Notes: generated by a model not told the origin, from the letters alone. 64,000 nucleotides of DNA from Tremella fuciformis (GCA_032768795.1 CP136490.1:1984001-2048000); one strand, 5' to 3'. Numbered from the stretch's first letter, positions 9,238 to 19,588 are shown. Program-made: numbers and translations.

Positions 9238-9837
9238 CTAATCCGCGTCAACGTCCATCGGATCGCCAGGCAAGATGACGGTCTCGGTCTCAGCCTCAGT
9301 CGGTGGTAACGGAGGCTGCACCGCTTGCCCTCTCAACGCGGCCTCAATGCTACATCTGAGGTAGTCGAAGAGGTCTCTCCGAGTCGTGGCAAAGACAGCA
9401 TTCAGATTATGAGACTTTGACGTCCCCAGGTTAGTACAGGCTTGCGTAACTTCGTCCCGCCGGAGGCTGTCGCGCCGTGTCCACGGATTTACATGTAGTC
9501 GAGATATCATGCTTACGGCTTCTTGGTTCCCGCCCTCTTGAGCGCCCGAGACGTTGGGGGCGACGAAGGACTGGTCGAGACTCAGCATCTTCGTCAAGTG
9601 GCTGATGACTTGTGCTGCGTCAAGAGAAAACTTGGACCACCATGGCTCGCGAGTTGGCGCAGTCGGGAGGTGCCTCTGAATTGCTTCGAAATGGCTCCTA
9701 AGCGTCTCGCCGCCTGTTTCCAAATTACAAAGCATGCTCACCAGGGTTTCTCCAGCCCTGAGAGGATACAAGTACACGCAGAGGTCGTCGTGTGTACTGA
9801 AGGCGACAAGTCCAACTGTCGTTCCAGAGGCAGACAT
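9238..9837 (-). CDS. Tandem IYAFPL-motif family, member 4
   Basis: Intact single-exon gene of 199 residues from the ATG at 9835-9837 (MSASGTTVGL). An in-frame ATG nine bases upstream is possible, but this start aligns with the neighbours. Blocks: GLVAFSTHDDLCVYLYPLRAG (split as GLVAFSTHDD and LCVYLYPLRAG, residues about 8-29), a central SLDAAQVISHLTKMLSL (about 75-91), and the C-terminal NLNAVFATTRRDLFDYLRC followed by SIEAALRG (about 140-167). The tail ends in GDPMDVDAD, like the GDPMEID tail of member 6. No signal peptide, membrane segment or known domain. Probably a small soluble protein; function unknown. Confidence 0.68.
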   Translation of the reverse strand: MSASGTTVGLVAFSTHDDLCVYLYPLRAGETLVSMLCNLETGGETLRSHFEAIQRHLPTAPTREPWWSKFSLDAAQVISHLTKMLSLDQSFVAPNVSGAQEGGNQEAVSMISRLHVNPWTRRDSLRRDEVTQACTNLGTSKSHNLNAVFATTRRDLFDYLRCSIEAALRGQAVQPPLPPTEAETETVILPGDPMDVDAD

Positions 9838-10188
9838 CCGGGGCATGCAAGTCAAATGCGAGATAGAGAGTACTGGGAAAATCGGGGTGCTTATGCAAGA
9901 ACCTCAATATGAATGAAGACGGGCTTGGGCCGGAGAAGCAAAGAGGTCGCTTGAGTCCAAGGGGCTCGGTGAAGAAGGGAGCAAATGTGACAAAACTCGA
10001 CGCCTCGCCTTCTGCTTGGCAGCGTATAGATCAGAGGCCCGCGCACGTCAACAGAAGGCGAGACAAGCCATCGAGTGGAGCTGCACCAATGCCGACAGAG
10101 CTTCTCTTAAACAGGAATCGATGCGGGATGCCCTGTCTACGAACAGACCGTTGTATGCTTATCACGACAACTACGAACAGTTTGGACT
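9838..10188. other. Intergenic between array members 4 and 5
   Basis: No gene supported. It probably holds the member 4 promoter and the old 3' end of member 5. Confidence 0.4.
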
Positions 10189-10882
10189 TCAATTGCACGC
10201 TAATTCATACGCAGCGTTACGATGGTCCGTGTACTGTAGTCCCGGTTTAAGGCTGAAGTGCCGGTGGGCGACAGTCTCGATCCATCCAGACGCCATTGTT
10301 CTCGTGACAGTCCCCCGGGTCCCCCAATAAGGTGTCCGCCTTGTGTCCTTCGCGTGAGGTGCTGACGATCCCTTCAGCAATCGACTCTGCAACTCGGCCT
10401 CAATCTTTGATACGACTTGGTCGAAGGCATTCTTTCCCGTTCAGAGAGCACAGCACGCAAAGTACGAGGCGGATATTTCAGTAGTAGATCCAAGCATGTG
10501 TCTTTCACATCGTCCTGTCTGAGGACAAGGGACCGCGCCAAGCGGTTTCTCACTAGCCGAGTCATCATGCCAATTGCCTCCCCCTTCTCGACCTCATTGG
10601 CGCTTGAAATCTTGGGGGGTTCGGACTGCAAGAGCCTGAGCTTCTCTCTGATGAGCTTGACGAATCCTGCACTTCAGAAACGAAGTCGTCCGTCCTTGGG
10701 CTCTGGGTTGACGCGGTCGGAAGGTGGCTCCTGATCCTCTCGAACTCCTGCACGGCGGATGTCACATTAGTGCCAATGAGAACGGAAGTTGGAGATTCAA
10801 GAGGAAATGTGTACATTAGGAGTTCGTTCTTTGTGCTGAACGTCGCCAGTCCAAAGGGCGTTCGAGAGGCAGACTCAGACGT
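10189..10882 (-). pseudogene. Tandem IYAFPL-motif family, member 5 (decayed)
   Basis: All family blocks are recognisable but spread over three frames. The N-terminal FGLATFSTKNELLMYTFPLES leads into SHLPTASTQSPRTDDFVSEVQD. Near 10660 the frame must shift to continue with VKLIREKLRLLQSE and MTRLVRNRLARSLVLRQDDV. Near 10430-10437 it must shift again to reach NAFDQVVSKIEAELQ. At the position of member 4's ATG this copy has ACG (880-882 of the 10 kb block), so the start also appears lost. No consensus intron explains either sh.ift. The order and spacing follow member 4 closely, so this is a degenerate duplicate. Confidence 0.7.
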
Positions 10883-11218
10883 AGACTTTAGGGGTGGCGA
10901 ATGAAGAGGGAATAGAGCAAGAATCAGATGTCTGAGGAGAACTGACAGAATGGCTGCCTTCTGTCCACACATTGGGCTGTCAGAAGAACGGAGCGAATGT
11001 GAAAAGCAATTCCTCTCCATGATGAGGGGGCATAGAGGTACTGCTAGCTTTACCAAGCCCGAGCGACCGAACGAAGGCACCCAGATTTTACGAGAGGAGT
11101 GGGCAAACTTCTAGCGTTCGAAGGCATATTCGCGCACGGATCACACTGTCTGAGTTTCACGTATACATGCTCGTGTGGAAGCCCACGCCCGAGCGTTAGG
11201 ACGCATAAGAAAACAATG
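10883..11218. other. Intergenic between array members 5 and 6
   Basis: No gene seen; only short open frames without family blocks. Confidence 0.4.
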
Positions 11219-11766
11219 TCACTGCTTGGTATCAATCTCCATCGGGTCCCCCGGCTCGATGCCCCTGAAAGTCGACTCGATACGGGAAACAAATTGATCG
11301 AAGAGCGTTTGATTCTCTACAAACCATATACTGTCCAGCCCGTACGACTCTGACGGCTCCTTCAAGCAACAAAAGGCCAAGTGAACGTTTTCCTGTGTAA
11401 GGCCGCCCCTAGTAGCGGGAGAGACGACTTTAAGACGCCACGTTTGACCGACAAACCCCTCATTGCATGTGGCGCTTTCAGGCGCCGGACGGGAGCTGAC
11501 GACACTCAGACCGAGGGTTTCTTTCAGACTGTTGATGAAACGCTGGCATCCTGCGAGGCAAGGTTTGACGTTAGGAGTGCTCTGGTCTTCGTGCGAGATA
11601 TCATGGTCTCGATTTCGAGGCTGCATGACCTAACGATTCCATCTGACTTTGCAAAGGTTTCAAAAAGCAGCCCTTCAATGCCGGCTTTAAGGGGAAAAGC
11701 ATAGATGCTTAGCTCACTGTTCGTGCAATAGGCAACTGTGGCAAAACGGGTTTTCTTGGGAGGCAT
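11219..11766 (-). pseudogene. Tandem IYAFPL-motif family, member 6 (single frameshift)
   Basis: The ATG at 11764-11766 (MPPKKTRF) opens a frame with VAYCTNSELSIYAFPLKAG, the clearest version of the N-terminal block. Near 11591-11610 the frame must change to continue into CLAGCQRFINSLKETLG, TWRLKVVSPATRGG, then SIWFVENQTLFDQFVSRIES and the tail GDPMEIDTKQ. No donor and acceptor pair of usable length sits at the change, so a one-base indel is the simplest reading; an assembly error is possible. Everything else looks intact, so the loss, if real, is recent. Function unknown. Confidence 0.62.
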
Positions 11767-12270
11767 TCGTTGGGAAGCAAAAAGCACAAGGATGATGGAC
11801 TATTGTGAACTGAGAGGGGGGGGGGGGGGGGGGGGTCTTCTGGCTGCTGTGTGTTCCGCTTGTGCGAGAAGCTGAAGGAAAGGAGGAACTGCTGCCAAAC
11901 TTGCCACAATGGAAGAGACGAATGTGAGCCGATTTCGAGACACAGGGAGGGGCGCCAAGGTTTTTCTCTACTTATTATAGGCGGATGCATCGCTCGCATA
12001 CTTGGGCGTTGGGGATGAAAGCGAGCACCTGAGTGTAAGAATATGTAGCCGCTACATACCTGGAGAGGGGACGAGCTCTTCATCTGCTGAAAAGATCGGA
12101 AGCCGACATAGTCCTGGCTTGTCTGGAGCGGAGTGCTTGAATGCACATGGCCAGGGAAGATCCGCCTAGTTAATCGAGGGAAATTGCATGATGCGAATGA
12201 ATAGACTATAAACATGGAATTCACTGAGCAGACAGATGGCAGCAGCCGTCGCTGCTTGTCACAACGAATA
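11767..12270. other. Intergenic with poly(G) run
   Basis: About 500 bases between members 6 and 7. It holds a run of about 20 G at roughly 11816-11835 and a TATAATAAG on the minus strand near 11970. Nothing codes convincingly. Confidence 0.45.
11816..11835 (+). repeat. Poly(G) homopolymer run
   Basis: An uninterrupted run of about 20 G 50 bases upstream of the member 6 start. One of four such G/C runs in the window. Confidence 0.85.
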
Positions 12271-12876
12271 TCATGGAAAGAGCGCACGGTCCTCCTGTCC
12301 GGTGAGGCCCTCGTCTGCCATTGTAGACCTATCCGCTGGAACGCTGTGTTGGGAGGGGGAAACCGCGCCTCGCAGTGCTGACTCGATTTCCATTGTGAGC
12401 TGATCAAAGAGGGTTCGGTTGCCCGCAATGAAAAGTCCATCAAGCCAGAACGAGGCATCGTGCTGCAGCTTCCACAGCGCGGCGACGAAGCTCGTCTGAT
12501 CTAGCCCTTGAGTTGCTGAACTGGTAACGAAGAGCCGAAAATTTCTTCCGACCGGGTCCACATCAGCGACCGCCGCGCTTCCGGTAAAGGGAACGAGCTG
12601 CGGATCACGAGACAGCGTGAAGCGACTCATCAGCGCGTCCAGGCATTCCGTCGCGTTATGCAGGCAAGGCTCAAAGCTGGCCTGCTGACCAGTCTCTCTT
12701 GGCATGGCGATGCAGGCCTGGATGTCTGCCAGGGCTAGCTGGAGAGTATCGTTCTGGTTGATAGACCAGTAACTGCGGACAGGACCGGAGTTCGGGTCGA
12801 GCGGGAAAGCGTAGATATTTGAATTTGCCGTTGTGCAGCATGTGACTACACCGTAAGGATATCGGCCAGACGTCAT
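12271..12876 (-). CDS. Tandem IYAFPL-motif family, member 7
   Basis: Intact single-exon gene of 201 residues from the ATG at 12874-12876 (MTSGRYPYGVV). All four family blocks are present: TCCTTANSNIYAFPLDPNSG (residues about 10-29), CLHNATECLDALMSRFTL (about 75-92), FRLFVTSSATQGL (about 118-130) and LFIAGNRTLFDQLTMEIESAL (21 residues, seen as LFIAGNRTLFDQ then LTMEIESAL, about 153-173). The tail is Ser/Pro-rich. A TATAAG on the minus strand at 12975-12980 lies about 100 bases upstream. No signal peptide, membrane segment or domain I recognise. It is the best reference copy of the family. Function unknown. Confidence 0.7.
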   Translation of the reverse strand: MTSGRYPYGVVTCCTTANSNIYAFPLDPNSGPVRSYWSINQNDTLQLALADIQACIAMPRETGQQASFEPCLHNATECLDALMSRFTLSRDPQLVPFTGSAAVADVDPVGRNFRLFVTSSATQGLDQTSFVAALWKLQHDASFWLDGLFIAGNRTLFDQLTMEIESALRGAVSPSQHSVPADRSTMADEGLTGQEDRALFP

Positions 12877-13515
12877 AACGGCGATACGTGGAGTGAAGGG
12901 AGATGCTGAGGGATGCAGGTAAGTGTTGAGCAAGAGTGACCATGCAGTCGGGCGTCTTGGGAATTGATCGCCAGCTTATAACAGCTTGGAACAGTGGGGC
13001 CTTCTGGCTTGTCACGCACGGTCGTGAGTCGCCTTCCTCCGTTTGGCAGAGATGCAAGGAAGGTTTGTAGCGATATCTGATGAGCACAAAGGACGGCCCA
13101 CGAGAAGGATACCTGGTCTTCTCGAACGGGCTGGTCTTTGGGGTGAAAAGAGGGAATACAGGGGCAAGCGAGCTGGTCATTGCATAAAATGTAGGTACAG
13201 ATTAATTGGAACAAACGATACCAAGCAAGATGAACGGGTCTGTTACCAAGTTTTTACCAAGTTTGAGCCGTGATTCAGGCAGTAGGTATGACTTTGAGGA
13301 ACTTGGGGAACAAAGACAAAGATGGGATGGAAACGAATGCATGAAAAGAGTAGTACAGTAAAGTAACCAGACCAAGCACTTGTGTGCACGGCAACATTTG
13401 CTTCTTCAGAAGGTTTGGGCAACGTTGCGGGGGGATCATCCGCCCACATGTTTGAGAAGTGGTAACTGGAAGGGTCATGCGGGACGGCCGGGTCGCTGGA
13501 CAATGTTGCATGTTC
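12877..13515. other. Intergenic between array members 7 and 8
   Basis: About 640 bases. It has the TATA-like element of member 7 at 12975-12980; otherwise I see nothing supportable. Confidence 0.4.
12975..12980 (-). promoter_or_regulatory. TATA-like element of array member 7
   Basis: TATAAG on the minus strand about 100 bases before the member 7 ATG, a normal position for a TATA box with a short leader. Confidence 0.35.
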
Positions 13516-14208
13516 TCACTTGAAAGAAAACAAACGGCTTGCCCTCTCCCTCCAACTCTCTGAGGCCCGGTTGTCTTCCTCCTTCGAGGCCTGTCTGTTC
13601 GCTTCCTCCGAGGCACGGTTGTACTCCTCCATTTGACCGCCCCACACGTATGAGATAGGATCAACTGCTATACCGGAATGTGATAATGCTCTGGAGACAA
13701 AGCCATCAAAAGCAACTTTGTTATCAGTTAGCAAAGTGCACCTCAATCCGGGGGCGTCCTGAAGCAACAGCTGTAGGTCGTAAAAGATCACCGCCTCATT
13801 GAATGTTTCTGGGGGCCGTAGCGCCCATCCCATTGTGCCTTGAGTATCATTGTGAACCGTCGTCATACTAGGAGCTCCCTCAGATGTGTTGATACCCATG
13901 CGGCTGCTCACTTTTTGGGTCAGTTGCTCGAGAAATTGATTGGCGTAGTAGAATGTGGCCTGTGGCACCGTCCGAGCTGCTTCGCTTTCGGAGCCCGTGA
14001 GTAGATATGGCTCAAGCTGAGTGAAAAGCCGATCGATCGCATCTGCTTTGTCCGTTCTGTACGTCCTTGCGATATCGGTACCAAGCTTCAGCGGTATAGC
14101 GCAGATAGTAAAGCAGGCATCCTCAGCAAGAGCTGCAATGGCAAAGGGATTCGGCTGAGCTATCCGGAGTGTTTCTGCTGACTCTGCTTCAAGTGCGCTG
14201 GTTGACAT
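13516..14208 (-). CDS. Tandem IYAFPL-motif family, member 8
   Basis: Intact single-exon gene of 230 residues from the ATG at 14206-14208 (MSTSALEAESAE). Blocks: FAIAALAEDACFTICAIPLK (residues about 23-42), YYANQFLEQLTQKVSS (about 86-101), GWALRPPETFNEAVIFYDLQ (about 125-144) and CTLLTDNKVAFDGFVSRALS (about 155-174). After the last block comes a charged, coil-like tail rich in Glu, Arg, Ser and Ala that other copies lack. The family core is kept although overall identity to its neighbours looks low. Function unknown. Confidence 0.66.
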   Translation of the reverse strand: MSTSALEAESAETLRIAQPNPFAIAALAEDACFTICAIPLKLGTDIARTYRTDKADAIDRLFTQLEPYLLTGSESEAARTVPQATFYYANQFLEQLTQKVSSRMGINTSEGAPSMTTVHNDTQGTMGWALRPPETFNEAVIFYDLQLLLQDAPGLRCTLLTDNKVAFDGFVSRALSHSGIAVDPISYVWGGQMEEYNRASEEANRQASKEEDNRASESWRERASRLFSFK

Positions 14209-14667
14209 GATCTCTCTTACCTGTCACTCTATTAATGGGTTGAAGCGATCGTTTGCAGGGAAAAGAAGGATTGCCTCTGACAAGCAAGCCTATAAGGCTG
14301 TGGAGCCAATGGCCTTCTCTCCGGCCTGCTTCTTTCAACCTCTCTGACGAAGAACGCTTCGAGGGAAGCCTCTTTCAGACACCGCATTCGAAAAGGCGAT
14401 TGGTAGAAGCAAGCGCTGTGAGAGGCTTCGCTGTTGCTACTTTTGGCAACCGCAATGCTTGACCACGATAAAAGGTGAGTGTCTCTGCCCATCGCGAGAT
14501 AAAGCAAAGATGGGCTTAGAGCAGCACTTTGAAGTAATGGTCGCATGACTCAAAGTAGGGTCTGTCTATACAGTACAGTACAGGTGCTATGGCTGTTTCA
14601 GAGTGCAACAGCGCTCTGTGTGCATCGGGGAAGTGGAAGGGCATACCTACAGAGAATGAGGATCCGT
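14209..14667. other. Intergenic between array members 8 and 9
   Basis: No gene seen; a CTATAAGG element near 14290 is on the plus strand. Confidence 0.4.
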
Positions 14668-15276
14668 TCACTGTGACCGGCAGCCCAGATTGACGTATTC
14701 TCTCCACATCGCAGGGTGGGTATCGGGCCTCGCCTTGGGCTCCAGCTTCGCAGCAGGCTCAATTGAAGGGGTCGGTGTCAAGGCCTTCTCCATCTCACTT
14801 ACGATCTTGTCGTAATATCCCTCGTCGCTCGTCAGAGAGGCGGCCCTCAAGAATGGCACATCTTTTGTCATTCGAGTGGTGTGTAGACTACGAAGCAAAA
14901 GTTTGAGTGAATTGTAGGCATCACTTTCTAGGGGCAGTCGATACCTCTGCGCAGTTGAGCCTCGACCTTCAGCCGTTTGGGGCATGGCGTCAAGCTGCAC
15001 TTGGTCAGTCAAACCCCCATGTTGACTAAAGTTGAGAGCTTGGAGGGTGGCCTGAACATGGGCGGAATTGAGGGTGCATGGCCACCCCGATCCTCCCAGT
15101 GGCGTCCCGGCCTCGTTTTCGAAGATTGACTCCCACTCTCTTTGATAACCAGTTTCGTCCTCGAACGTTCTGAACGGGCCAGTGTGGCAGCCCTTACGGC
15201 GAGGATACGCATATATGGTCAACTCGGTATCTGAGACGTGACCGAAAATCCCAAAGTAGTCGGTTTCGGTCGGCAT
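14668..15276 (-). CDS. Tandem IYAFPL-motif family, member 9
   Basis: Intact single-exon gene of 202 residues from the ATG at 15274-15276 (MPTETDYFG). The frame is open further upstream but lacks features there. The N-terminal block YFGIFGHVSDTELTIYAYPR is very close to that of member 10 (YFGLVGHRTDHEITFYAYPR), so these two adjacent copies form a subgroup. Further blocks: TLNSAHVQATLQALNFS, RYRLPLESDAYNSLKLLL and, near the end, EGYYDKIVSEMEKAL in place of FDxxxxxIEAxL. The tail is Pro/Lys-rich. No known domain; function unknown. Confidence 0.68.
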   Translation of the reverse strand: MPTETDYFGIFGHVSDTELTIYAYPRRKGCHTGPFRTFEDETGYQREWESIFENEAGTPLGGSGWPCTLNSAHVQATLQALNFSQHGGLTDQVQLDAMPQTAEGRGSTAQRYRLPLESDAYNSLKLLLRSLHTTRMTKDVPFLRAASLTSDEGYYDKIVSEMEKALTPTPSIEPAAKLEPKARPDTHPAMWREYVNLGCRSQ

Positions 15277-15874
15277 GATGCAGTGCAAAACAGGCAGGTG
15301 AAGACAATTTGTCGTGAATTCACCCAATTGAACGGGGTAGCAGGTGAAGAAGAGTTTTTTTTCGGTGGAGCTGTTATTTGGGAACTTCCCCGGCGGGCAG
15401 AGATGCAAGGAGGGATTAGACCAATTCACACAAGCCTGTTCGAAAACAAAAACGAATGGAAGTCGAGAAGCCTCAGCCGCTCGCCCACACATATATACAT
15501 ACAGTACGTAGCCTTCGCAGTAGGAAGGCGGGTGGGGCTGAAACACTGGTTGCCTTAGCGATGGAGCTGTGCTCCGTTGTCAGAATATGCATGTTGAATA
15601 ACTTGGCCGGGTCTGGACCGGGCAATCGAGATCTGAAACAACATACCTTTGCAAAGCAAGGCGCCCGGGGGTAGCAGGCGTGGTGCGTCCGAAGGCCCTG
15701 CCACACGGGCTGGCCGGCAGGTTCGCACGGTCCGTCTTTCCCAGTCGGCGACACAGGGACAGTCAGTGACCTGATGCACCCGAATGGTCATTTCCCGAAT
15801 AGGGTACTCATGGAATCGCAGGTACTGCATGTTTAAGACTGGCTGTATAAACTAAAGTAATCCCTTGACAATAC
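15277..15874. other. Intergenic between array members 9 and 10
   Basis: About 600 bases. TATATAT on the minus strand near 15490-15500 is the only promoter-like element; no gene supported. Confidence 0.4.
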
Positions 15875-16457
15875 TTACTCTGATATGAACGACGACGACG
15901 ACTTCGCGTCGGACCCAAATGGCTCGGTCGGCCCCGACGGTAAGGTGGCTTCGATCCGGGCTACGAGCGTATCGAAGAGAGTCTTGTCCTCAGTGAGGGA
16001 GACACCGCGGATAAATCGACCACAGTGGGCGTTCTGGTTGGCGCTCAACTTCTCCAGCACCTCGGGGTCTATGAATGAATGACCTTGAGTCTACCTGGCC
16101 TCTGCTGAGTTGATAGGTCTGCCCGGCGGGTTTCTCACCTTCGGCCGTCTCCTCTATATCGTTGGCGCCGACGTCTTCAGCCCATGCGGGGAAATCACCA
16201 TGGGCCAGAGCCACCAAGCTATCGAGCACATGCAGCTCATTAAGAGTCAGGGTTGGTGTTGAGGCTGTCGCATCGGGCGCGGACGGTATCTGGAGAGTTC
16301 CGCGAATCGACTCGAGGCGTTCTGCACAAGACGCTTGGTCATTGAACCTGAACACGCCCCGGGTAAGTGGCTCGTCAAGACGGGGATAAGCGTAAAAGGT
16401 AATCTCGTGGTCCGTACGGTGGCCGACGAGCCCAAAGTATTTGGTTTCTGCCCACAT
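15875..16457 (-). pseudogene. Tandem IYAFPL-motif family, member 10 (4-base duplication)
   Basis: The ATG at 16455-16457 (MWAETKYFG) opens a frame with the N-terminal block, TLNELHVLDSLVALAHG and GQTYQLS. At about 16070-16083 the plus strand reads TATGAATGAATGACC. One extra GAAT unit throws the frame; without it the reading would run from VDSRSFI directly into DPEVLEKLSANQ and the C-terminal block EDKTLFDTLVARIEATL, ending at 15875. As it stands the protein ends early and lacks that block. Closest relative is member 9. The lesion looks like replication slippage, either recent or polymorphic. Confidence 0.68.
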
Positions 16458-16804
16458 AGCGAGCGAGACAGAAGATCTGCGACGGAGGGTGTGAGGTCGT
16501 GACGATCAGATGTAGTAGTAAGCAAAGGGTCCTGTCGGTAGTGATCTAACAGCCCTTGCCGCTGGTTTAGCTAGCAGGGATGGAAGGAGCGATCCCCGCC
16601 ATTTCAAAAATGCGATTTGCGATGGAGAAGTCAAGAGAGGCTGTAGGACTGACTGTATCATGTTCAGCGAGCGAAAGGAAAGTGCTGACGAGATATGGGA
16701 GTAGCGTGTGGCGTGAAGCCCACGACTTCAGCTCGCTCAAAGTGAGTGGTTACAAATTCCCTCCTGATCGTGACAAGTCGTGATGCATAAATGTCAGACA
16801 GATA
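16458..16804. other. Intergenic between the array and the ADAM gene
   Basis: About 350 bases without a gene. It holds the 3' end of the ADAM gene and the upstream region of array member 10. Confidence 0.4.
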
Positions 16805-19588
16805 TCACCTTCCCCACGCCTCTCTAACCCCGTAATTCGGCCCGTTATAAGCAGCCGGGTCGACCCACTGACTCTGAGTTTGATACCCCTGCTGAGGATG
16901 GGCAGGCCAGTTGGTGTGCGGCTGAGCACCATACGGGTACCCTCCCTGCTGAGCCTCATACGCGTACCCATACGACCCCCTCGGCTCGCTAAAGTTCGGC
17001 GCGGCAACAAGCTCGCTTGGCGGCCTGGAAGCGTCGCTATCTTGCCGCGGGATGACGTTGGTACCCGTGATGGCATCTGTGCTGCTGAGCGAGTCTGAAT
17101 GGCGATTGATCGGCGGTGGCGGGAGCTGAGACATGGGCGGTGCACGTGGGCCAGTCTCGGCTGGAGGGACGTAGTAGCCTGATCGGCGAGCTGGTTTGCG
17201 GGATCGCCAGCATAGGCAACCTCGGAGGATACAACGGCCAACCAGCACAAAGAAGCCGAGTATCTGCGCATCAGTCGACAAACGATGGAAGTCGCTTGTG
17301 ACTCACCAGGATACCAGCGACCACGGTGACCGGGATGGAAATCTGCAGGTTCTGGGTGTACATTGCGTCAAAGGTGTCTTCCCAACTTCCGGACTGGCAC
17401 GTCTGGTTATAACAATGGCCGCCATATCCACATGGCGAGCCATCGATCAATGCTGTCTGTAGGACGATACACTGGTTGCTGGTTGTCAGCAGCCGTTCTG
17501 ATCGGAAGAAAATGCTTCTTACCTCTGCGTCGGGTCCCGACAGCTGATGACGCAGCTCGTTTCGTCCTTCTGCCCGCATGCAGTTGTCAAATTCATGTCA
17601 CTGCCAGACTGCTGACACTGCAAATTCAAGCTCGTGCAGTGCCCACTAGCACACGCCAGACCCCCACTTCCGCAGCTCGTGCCGTCTTTCGTGGTGACGT
17701 CCGCAGGACATGTAGCGTTGTTGCCGGTACATACTTCGGCCTGGTCACATCGGGTATCGATGGCGGTACGGCAGACCGTACCTGCCGAGGCGTACTGACA
17801 CGAGCTAGTGCAGCAAGCCGAATTCGATGGGTCACACACGGAGCCAGTGGTGAATTTGCATGTGGAGCTGTCGCAGCATGACGATGTGGCGTTCAGGCCG
17901 GGGTCGCATTCTTCGCCTTCTTCGACAATACCGTTGCCGCACTGCTGAAGGGAGATGACTGTTCGGCTACCGGGTGTCTGGAGGCAGGTCGAGCTGACAA
18001 GACGGTTTCCGATACCTGAGCAGATGTTGCCGAGGGTGCAAGCCGAAAATGTCTGTTCGGTCGAAGAGGTCGTTGGGTTCATGATGTATTGCCCGTTTGC
18101 GTCACAGGATGAGGTCGAGTTGGGACAGCAGCTGCCGGAGAGAGAGCAGCCAGATGTGCAATCGTGGATGGCGCCAAAGCTGCCAGTAAGCATAAAATTC
18201 TCAACTACTATGAGAGGTCGCTGACCCATGTCCAATCTCATGCGCTATCAAGCTCCATTCCGTCGTGGTGGCTGTGCTGATGCCCGTGCCGCTGACATAG
18301 CTTCCATCCTGATCCGTTGCGCTGGTCTGACACAGAGTGCCCAACCACGCGACACCCACTTCGCTGTCGGTCGGACACGCACTAAGAAGGTGCCATAGCC
18401 CAGCGCCATCGTCGCCCTTCTGTCCGCGCCAATTACTGAAATCACTCAACCTCTCGTCGAGGGTCCGGTTCGTGTCGCATCCGACGTTCCACTCTTGTCC
18501 CGATACAGCCGAGGTAGGACACGTCGCATTCTGGACCTGCAGCTCGACTATACCCAAGGAGATGTTGAAAGTCGCCTTGTACAGTGCGGAGATCTGGTTC
18601 CAATCGTTGAGCGCCTGCGTGCGAGCGGCATCGGTCGAGCCGTACGTGGTGACGTAGTTGCAGTCGAGAGCCACACCCATGTAGACGATCTGCTGTGTCG
18701 AGGGACACCCGTTCGACGAGCCGATCGAGTCGATATAGTTGGTCGAGGCTGTCATACCGCCGGTATCGTCTCTCCTGTTCAAGGGAAGGCGTGAGGCGAG
18801 AGTGGAGAAGGGGTCGAAGAGGGACACGCCACTGAGAATAGGATGATCGGGCCGCGAGTTGAAAGGCAGCGATTCATGCGAGCACGAATGCGTTTTGTGA
18901 GAAGAGTCTGGGTGGGCTCGGTCGCCTTCGTGGATGACGACCAGGTCGCCTAGCTCTTCGACCTCGGCATCGAGAGGCGTCTTGACCCGCAAGTACTTGT
19001 CGCGCGTCATGATCTGGTAGGTCTGGCGGTTGACGGAGAATTGACCTTCAAAGACCGGATCAGACGAATCGTCACCAGGGTGATGTACCATGATCTGAGC
19101 TGTTCCAAGTACGCCTCGCCGGTCCATCTCGAGGCCGGCGGCAAGGAGGGATTTTGCCCTCTCGGCCCATACAGGTGTCACAACGTAGCCACTATACAAG
19201 CGATAGTCTTCCGCGCGAAGGGAATGGAACGTCTGTGCACTGCCGTGTGAGATTCGAGCGTCGGGGTGGAAGAGATCCTCGGTGGGTTGCAGGAGGAGGG
19301 TGGCATTATGGTGCAGGAGGGAAGGGAGGGAGAGGGTGATGAGGAGGGTATCGTCATGTCGCAGACCAGAGGGATGCGGGGCGAGGTCACGGGTCTGATA
19401 CGTCGAACGGCGAGGGAGGATCTCTAGCGAGCGCGCAGAGGGGTGATGTATCCGTTTGAGCGGCGGCGGGTGGGGAGAGCGGGCTGGACGTCAGGCGACC
19501 CGCGGTGCTTGACGTCAAGAAAAGTAGACTCACCGTCTACCGAAAGGGGGAGGAGCACAAGGAGAGCAGCCACCAAAAAGAGGAGCAT
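16805..19588 (-). CDS. ADAM-family zinc metalloprotease with disintegrin domain
   Basis: A five-exon model, complement of 16805-17263, 17307-17478, 17523-18179, 18226-19483 and 19534-19588, gives 866 residues in phase. Parts in order: signal peptide MLLFLVAALLVLLPLSVDA; prodomain (about 20-210); reprolysin-type catalytic domain with zinc site HEIGHGFGAIHD, whose codons are split by an intron, and a Met-turn (YIMNP); Cys-rich disintegrin region (CGNGIVEEGEECDPG); one membrane span near VTVVAGILILGFFVLVG; Pro/Gln/Tyr-rich cytosolic tail. All three zinc His and the catalytic Glu are present, so it should be an active cell-surface sheddase-like protease. An in-frame ATG upstream (about 19.73 kb) would add a Pro-rich extension; the start that puts the signal peptide first is preferred. 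Confidence 0.9.

Noticed and set aside
11709..12458. Minus-strand open frame (249 residues) upstream of array member 6
   Set aside because: It overlaps member 7's C-terminal coding in another frame and reads through the poly(G) run; no family block.
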